From Nitrospinota bacterium (GTDB taxonomy: Bacteria; UBA8248), in contig JAPOYD010000146.1 in assembly GCA_026706735.1 (NCBI GenBank), positions 1 through 59,429 on the forward strand: a stretch of DNA of 59,429 nt, written 5' to 3'. This document shows, one piece after another, positions 55,498 through 59,429 of the stretch. The position numbers and the translations under genes are program-made. Position 1 is the stretch's first letter, and each line of letters begins with the position of its first letter. The notes beneath the pieces are model-generated. The model was not told the origin of the DNA, ran no database searches, and saw only the letters and a list, made by a program, of their open reading frames with translations.

Positions 55498-55999
55498 CGA
55501 CTCTCCTCACAATCTCATCAAGCAGTTCACGAATGCGCCCCTCGATTCGGCGCTGGTTTTCTTCGAAGGAGCGCGCGAACATACGGCGTCCCCGCGTCCC
55601 GCGCCGGGCGATTGCGCGGGCCACGAGGAAAGCGACGCTCTCGAATTCCCCACTCCTCGACTCCAGATTCCGGACCACCCACCGGTACAGGGGCGAACCC
55701 TCCCGCCAGGGCGGCATCGCACCGCCCGGCCGGCGTCCGAATTCCACGTGGTCGGCATAATCGGCTCGCGAGGCGACCACGCCGCGTATCGCGCCTCGCC
55801 CCTCGCCCTTGATTTCGGTGAAAATACTGCCCTTGAGGTTTCCGCTCGCCCCGACGGGCGTTCGCACGACTACTTCGCGCCTGAGCATTTCGGTGACCTC
55901 GGCCATCGCCTCGCGTGCGAGGCGGAAAACCTCCGCTTCCTCCCGCGCGGTCGGCGGCGCCTCCACCAGGGCTTCAAACGATTCATATCGACGAAGCAT
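55490..55999 (-). CDS. HK97 gp10-like head-tail connector/minor capsid protein
   Basis: VVVRTPVGASGNLKGSIFTEIKGEGRGAIRGVVASRADYADHVEFGRRPG...PLYRWVVRNL is a gp10-type pattern. Start at MLRRYESFE. Confidence 0.8.
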   Translation of the reverse strand: MLRRYESFEALVEAPPTAREEAEVFRLAREAMAEVTEMLRREVVVRTPVGASGNLKGSIFTEIKGEGRGAIRGVVASRADYADHVEFGRRPGGAMPPWREGSPLYRWVVRNLESRSGEFESVAFLVARAIARRGTRGRRMFARSFEENQRRIEGRIRELLDEIVRRVGG

Positions 56000-56012
56000 T
56001 CCGCCTCTTCTC

Positions 56013-56723
56013 CTAGCGATCCCCGGACGCGCCGTGCGTGAAGTATTCGCCGCGCGCCAGGGAGAGAAGAGCGTCCCAATCGAGAGAAGCACCCGCGGGG
56101 TCGGCCACTTCGCCTTCCTTGCGGCCGAGATGAGCCTGATATTTGCGCTCGAGTTCCCGGCCCAGGCGCGTGTATTCAGATGACTTGCTCTGGTAGTCCA
56201 CCGAATCCGCTGCGAGGGTCGGGTTCGAGGACTGGGCGAAGCGGCGGGCCAGGAGGTGGCAGCCCTCCGCGGCGGCCAGCCAGGCCAGGGCGCTCAGGTC
56301 GTTATCGGGAACGCTCGTGCGCGCGTCGTCTGCCGTGTGCTTGATCGTGTAGAACAAGCGAAGCGTCCGGCCCATTTGAGGGACAAAGTACATGAGCCTG
56401 AACCTCGCCGCCGGGGTTCCTTTCGCATAGATGATCCAGGCGCTCCTTCGCAGGTAGGAGGGCTTTCTCTCCCCCTGGGGATATTCCACCGCCCGGATGA
56501 AGGAGAGGGAATCGTCCCAGTCCTTAGGCAGGGGAAAATCGAACACCTCGCTATCGCCCGCGTAATCGGCGAACGAAACGAGCGGCTTGTCCTTGCTGTA
56601 GCGCGCGAGCGCGGCGTTCACCAGGTCAGTGTAATCCGCCTCCTCGACCCCGAACTCCCGGGACAGCGCGCCCGCCTTCAACAAGACCTTCACCTCCTTG
56701 ATGATCGTCAGCCTGCTGGCCAT
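56013..56723 (-). CDS. Phage head-tail connector/adaptor-like protein
   Basis: 236 aa; position downstream of capsid; YTDLVNAALARYSKDKPLV...DNDLSALAWLAAAEGCHLLARRFAQ. Confidence 0.55.
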   Translation of the reverse strand: MASRLTIIKEVKVLLKAGALSREFGVEEADYTDLVNAALARYSKDKPLVSFADYAGDSEVFDFPLPKDWDDSLSFIRAVEYPQGERKPSYLRRSAWIIYAKGTPAARFRLMYFVPQMGRTLRLFYTIKHTADDARTSVPDNDLSALAWLAAAEGCHLLARRFAQSSNPTLAADSVDYQSKSSEYTRLGRELERKYQAHLGRKEGEVADPAGASLDWDALLSLARGEYFTHGASGDR

Positions 56724-56763
56724 TTTGTTTCTCCTTTGCCTCGCTCAGCCCACCCGGGCGGAC

Positions 56764-57105
56764 TCAAGTCTTGAGCGTGAGCCTGGCCTCGAACGTGAAC
56801 GAAGGCTCCTCCCCGTCTACAGACCACGCGAGCCTGAGCCAGGGGCCGATGTTCGCCAGTTTGACGAGGGTTTTTCCGGCCGAGGTGATCTGCGCGGATT
56901 TGGTGTGGACGAAAGCCGCTTCATCGGCCGCCGGCCCGGTCTGCACCTCGAAATCGAGCTTGGGCGTGACGCCCGATACCGCCGTCACGTCGATGAACAA
57001 GAGCGCCTCGGTGAAGCGGCTCACCTCGAACGCCGTGCTGCCTCCCGCGGCGACGCGGGCCGCGGTAGGAGCGAGAACGATGGTGTGGGTTCGCCTGTCG
57101 GACAT
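56764..57105 (-). CDS. Small phage head-associated protein (function unknown)
   Basis: 113 aa beta-rich ORF directly after the capsid gene; MSDRRTHTIVLAPTAARVAAGGSTAFEVSRFTEALLFIDV. Confidence 0.5.
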   Translation of the reverse strand: MSDRRTHTIVLAPTAARVAAGGSTAFEVSRFTEALLFIDVTAVSGVTPKLDFEVQTGPAADEAAFVHTKSAQITSAGKTLVKLANIGPWLRLAWSVDGEEPSFTFEARLTLKT

Positions 57106-57139
57106 GGCTTCTCCTTCGACTGGATGAACGCCGCGCCAA

Positions 57140-59218
57140 CTAGGCGGGCGCGCCGCGGTAGAAGCCGCGAAAGTCCAGGACGGCGCCGCCGTAGACGTGT
57201 CTGATCTTGTAGCGAATCTTGTCCGCGCTGAATCCGCTGCCCGCGGCGGGGTTGTCCTCGATGAACAGCTCGGGCTCGCGCATGTCGTCCATGAAGCCGA
57301 TCTCGATGGTGTCTATGAGGGCCGGGTCGGCGATCATGTACCAATCGTTCGCGTCGGCGAGTTCGGGCACCCACAAGGGTTCCACACCCAGGCGGTTGAT
57401 GACGCTCGGCTGCGTGGAATTCCCGCCCTCGACGACCTTGACGGGCGACTGGGTGACCTCGAACGCCTCTTCAAGCAGTTCCGTGGGGTGGACGAGGTAT
57501 TTGGGCCGCGCCTGCGCCGCCACCTCGACACCCTCTTCTCCGTAAAACGTCTGCTGGCCCATCGCCTTGATGGCGGCCACGGCGTTATCGTAAGTGAGCT
57601 CGTTCTCGGAAGTGTTGTTGTGGTCGGCGTGGAACAGCGCGTCCCCGTCGTAGATGTCCGCGTTGGACGCCAGGAAATCGAACACGAAGCCGTTCAGGGT
57701 GCGCTGGGCCGCGCGGGCGAGGCGTTGGGGGATCATGCGAATCGCGCCCATGTCGTCGTTCTGGATCATCTCCCAGGTGAGGTCCTCCACGCCGCCGCGC
57801 TTGGAGACGGCGTACGTCACCTCCTCATCCGTCGGAGAGGCGAGCGCCGGATAGGTGGCCTGTTCGGCGACCGTTTGCAGATCGCCGTAGCCGCCCACGC
57901 GCACCCGGCGGTTCGTGCGGAAATCCTTGACGGGCGCCACGGCCGAGACGATCTTCTTCCACTGGTGGAACCGATCGTCCCTGAAATCGCGCAGCATGGC
58001 GCGGCGGATGGAATCACCGAACGCCTCGCCCCACGTGCTCGTCTGCAAGGAGGCGGAGAGGCGGCGCACGCCGTTCCAGTCCTCGGCGGCGCGGTGGTAG
58101 TGGAACGTCTCGGCGAAGAACTGGCGCGGTGTGAGGCGATGGCCCGTAAAATCCTGAAACGCCTCACTCATGAAGCGGTAGGGCCGCTCGCCGCCTACCG
58201 CCTCGTCGCGCGAACTCCAAAGCCCGTCGAGAGCCGCCCGCTTGCGGTCCGCCTCGTCCCGCATCACCTCCGCACGCGCGCCGAAACCGCGAAGCGCGCC
58301 GCTCGCCGTGAGTTTTTCCAGAGTGGCCGCCTCGACCCGGATCGCCTCCTCGATTTCCTCCTCCGTGAAGCCTCCGTCCCCGAGTTGGGCGCGCATCTTC
58401 TCCTGAACGGCTTCGGGCAATGCCGAGGCCGCGAGTTTCTGAGCAAGCGCCCCGCGCGCAGCGGCCCTGGTTTCGGCTCCATCCTCCGCGGGGTCTTCCC
58501 CTTTTTTCTTCAGGTCCAGCTCGAGGCCCGCGTCTTCACAGGCCGCGAGGAATTGTTGCGGCGTCCAGGCATCGCCGAGCCTCTTGCCCGATTCGGGCGC
58601 CACGCTTTTGAGTTTCTTTCCGAGTTTTTCGAACATCTTCACCTCCGATTGAATGGAATGATTGGCGGCGAGACCCAGAATCCCGCCCCCGAGCTTGCCC
58701 TTGTGCACGACGTCGACGGAGTGAACCGCCAGAATCTTTTCGAAATGCAAAACAAGCCCATCGGCCTCCTCGCGGAACTCCGCTTGCGCGAGCACGTCGA
58801 AGGAAAAACCGAAAGGCTCATCGAGTCCCCGCGCCAGCGCATCGTGCGCCAGCGCCTGAAACCAGGCTGCTGAGCGCGAAACCGCAAACGTGCTCAAAAG
58901 CCCCTCCTCGCCCATGTGGACTTCGCGGTGCCAGCCGACCAGGTTCCTGATGTCGGGACCGCCTGACCCGGTGTGGTTCGCGAACGCCTGCGCGCCCTCG
59001 AACAGGGGAGCGGCCTCGCGCAATACGTCGCGGGGCAGAAACCACTCTCCGTCTCCCGAGTAGCCGGGCTGCGCGATCAGCACTTCGAAATCCCAGGCTT
59101 CGCCCGGCGTCTCCGCTCCTTTCGCCACCGCGCGAACGAGGTGGCCATGCAGCCTTAAACTATGAGGATCCTCCCGCGCCTCGGCGCGCGCCCAAATGCG
59201 GTTCATCCATTTTTTCAA
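57140..59218 (-). CDS. Prohead protease-major capsid protein fusion
   Basis: N-terminal protease-like region (NLVGWHREVHMGEEG...EPFGFSFDVLAQ) followed in frame by a capsid-like region (ASPTDEEVTYAVSKRGGVEDLTWEMIQNDD...GDALFHADHNNTSENELTYDNAVAAIKAM). Internal ATG at 58636 with GGAGGT. Confidence 0.8.
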   Translation of the reverse strand: MKKWMNRIWARAEAREDPHSLRLHGHLVRAVAKGAETPGEAWDFEVLIAQPGYSGDGEWFLPRDVLREAAPLFEGAQAFANHTGSGGPDIRNLVGWHREVHMGEEGLLSTFAVSRSAAWFQALAHDALARGLDEPFGFSFDVLAQAEFREEADGLVLHFEKILAVHSVDVVHKGKLGGGILGLAANHSIQSEVKMFEKLGKKLKSVAPESGKRLGDAWTPQQFLAACEDAGLELDLKKKGEDPAEDGAETRAAARGALAQKLAASALPEAVQEKMRAQLGDGGFTEEEIEEAIRVEAATLEKLTASGALRGFGARAEVMRDEADRKRAALDGLWSSRDEAVGGERPYRFMSEAFQDFTGHRLTPRQFFAETFHYHRAAEDWNGVRRLSASLQTSTWGEAFGDSIRRAMLRDFRDDRFHQWKKIVSAVAPVKDFRTNRRVRVGGYGDLQTVAEQATYPALASPTDEEVTYAVSKRGGVEDLTWEMIQNDDMGAIRMIPQRLARAAQRTLNGFVFDFLASNADIYDGDALFHADHNNTSENELTYDNAVAAIKAMGQQTFYGEEGVEVAAQARPKYLVHPTELLEEAFEVTQSPVKVVEGGNSTQPSVINRLGVEPLWVPELADANDWYMIADPALIDTIEIGFMDDMREPELFIEDNPAAGSGFSADKIRYKIRHVYGGAVLDFRGFYRGAPA

Positions 59219-59429
59219 GGGATACTCCTTTCTGGCTGGTCTTTCAGAAATTCGATTTCCGGCGATGCGCCGGAGCCGCCGCCTCCATGAAAGGGGGGCG
59301 GGCGCTACGGCGATAATCTAGGGCAAGGAGTCTGGAAACCGGGCCGCGCAAATGCGGGGAAATGCGCATTTGGCCTCTTTTTTTGCGGAATTTTGAATTT
59401 GCTAATTGAAAAATTTAAGAAAATGCGGT

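Noticed and set aside
57197-58873. 558-aa plus-strand ORF opposite the capsid gene
   Set aside because: Antisense shadow of the protease-capsid ORF.

Overview
High-GC bacterial chromosomal window (source organism not identifiable from sequence alone) with dense, mostly metabolic gene content. Main blocks: a LysR regulator; a deaminase + creatininase pair; a DUF1302-DUF1329-YCF48-like-RND/MMPL cluster; a MalFGK-type sugar ABC transporter; USP and quinone reductase; LLM flavin/F420-family oxidoreductases; HpaI aldolase + FAH hydrolase; an atypical LeuCD-like hydro-lyase; a multi-cluster ferredoxin; a hemE-hemH-hemY operon; tRNA-Cys; glgX-glgB; a sulfite oxidase-like molybdoenzyme; an amidase; aroE; a CaiB/BaiF CoA-transferase; and a near-complete coenzyme F420 operon (cofG-cofH-frhB-like-nitroreductase-cofD-cofC-cofE-cupin). 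The right end (about 53.1-59.2 kb, minus strand) is a phage- or GTA-like head/tail cassette. Most notable: (1) a protease-major capsid fusion ORF with a strong internal Shine-Dalgarno/ATG at the capsid boundary; (2) a probable +1 programmed frameshift (ACT TTT C) in the tail-assembly-chaperone ORF pair, after which the cassette stops at a terminator-like hairpin with no tape-measure gene; (3) a probable CTG start for cofG; (4) the F420 operon with a standalone nitroreductase between frhB-like and cofD; (5) compound intergenic repeat islands with several palindrome families, one showing a conserved outer stem and interchangeable self-complementary inner stems. Calls rest on reading the translations and sequence; no database searches were run.
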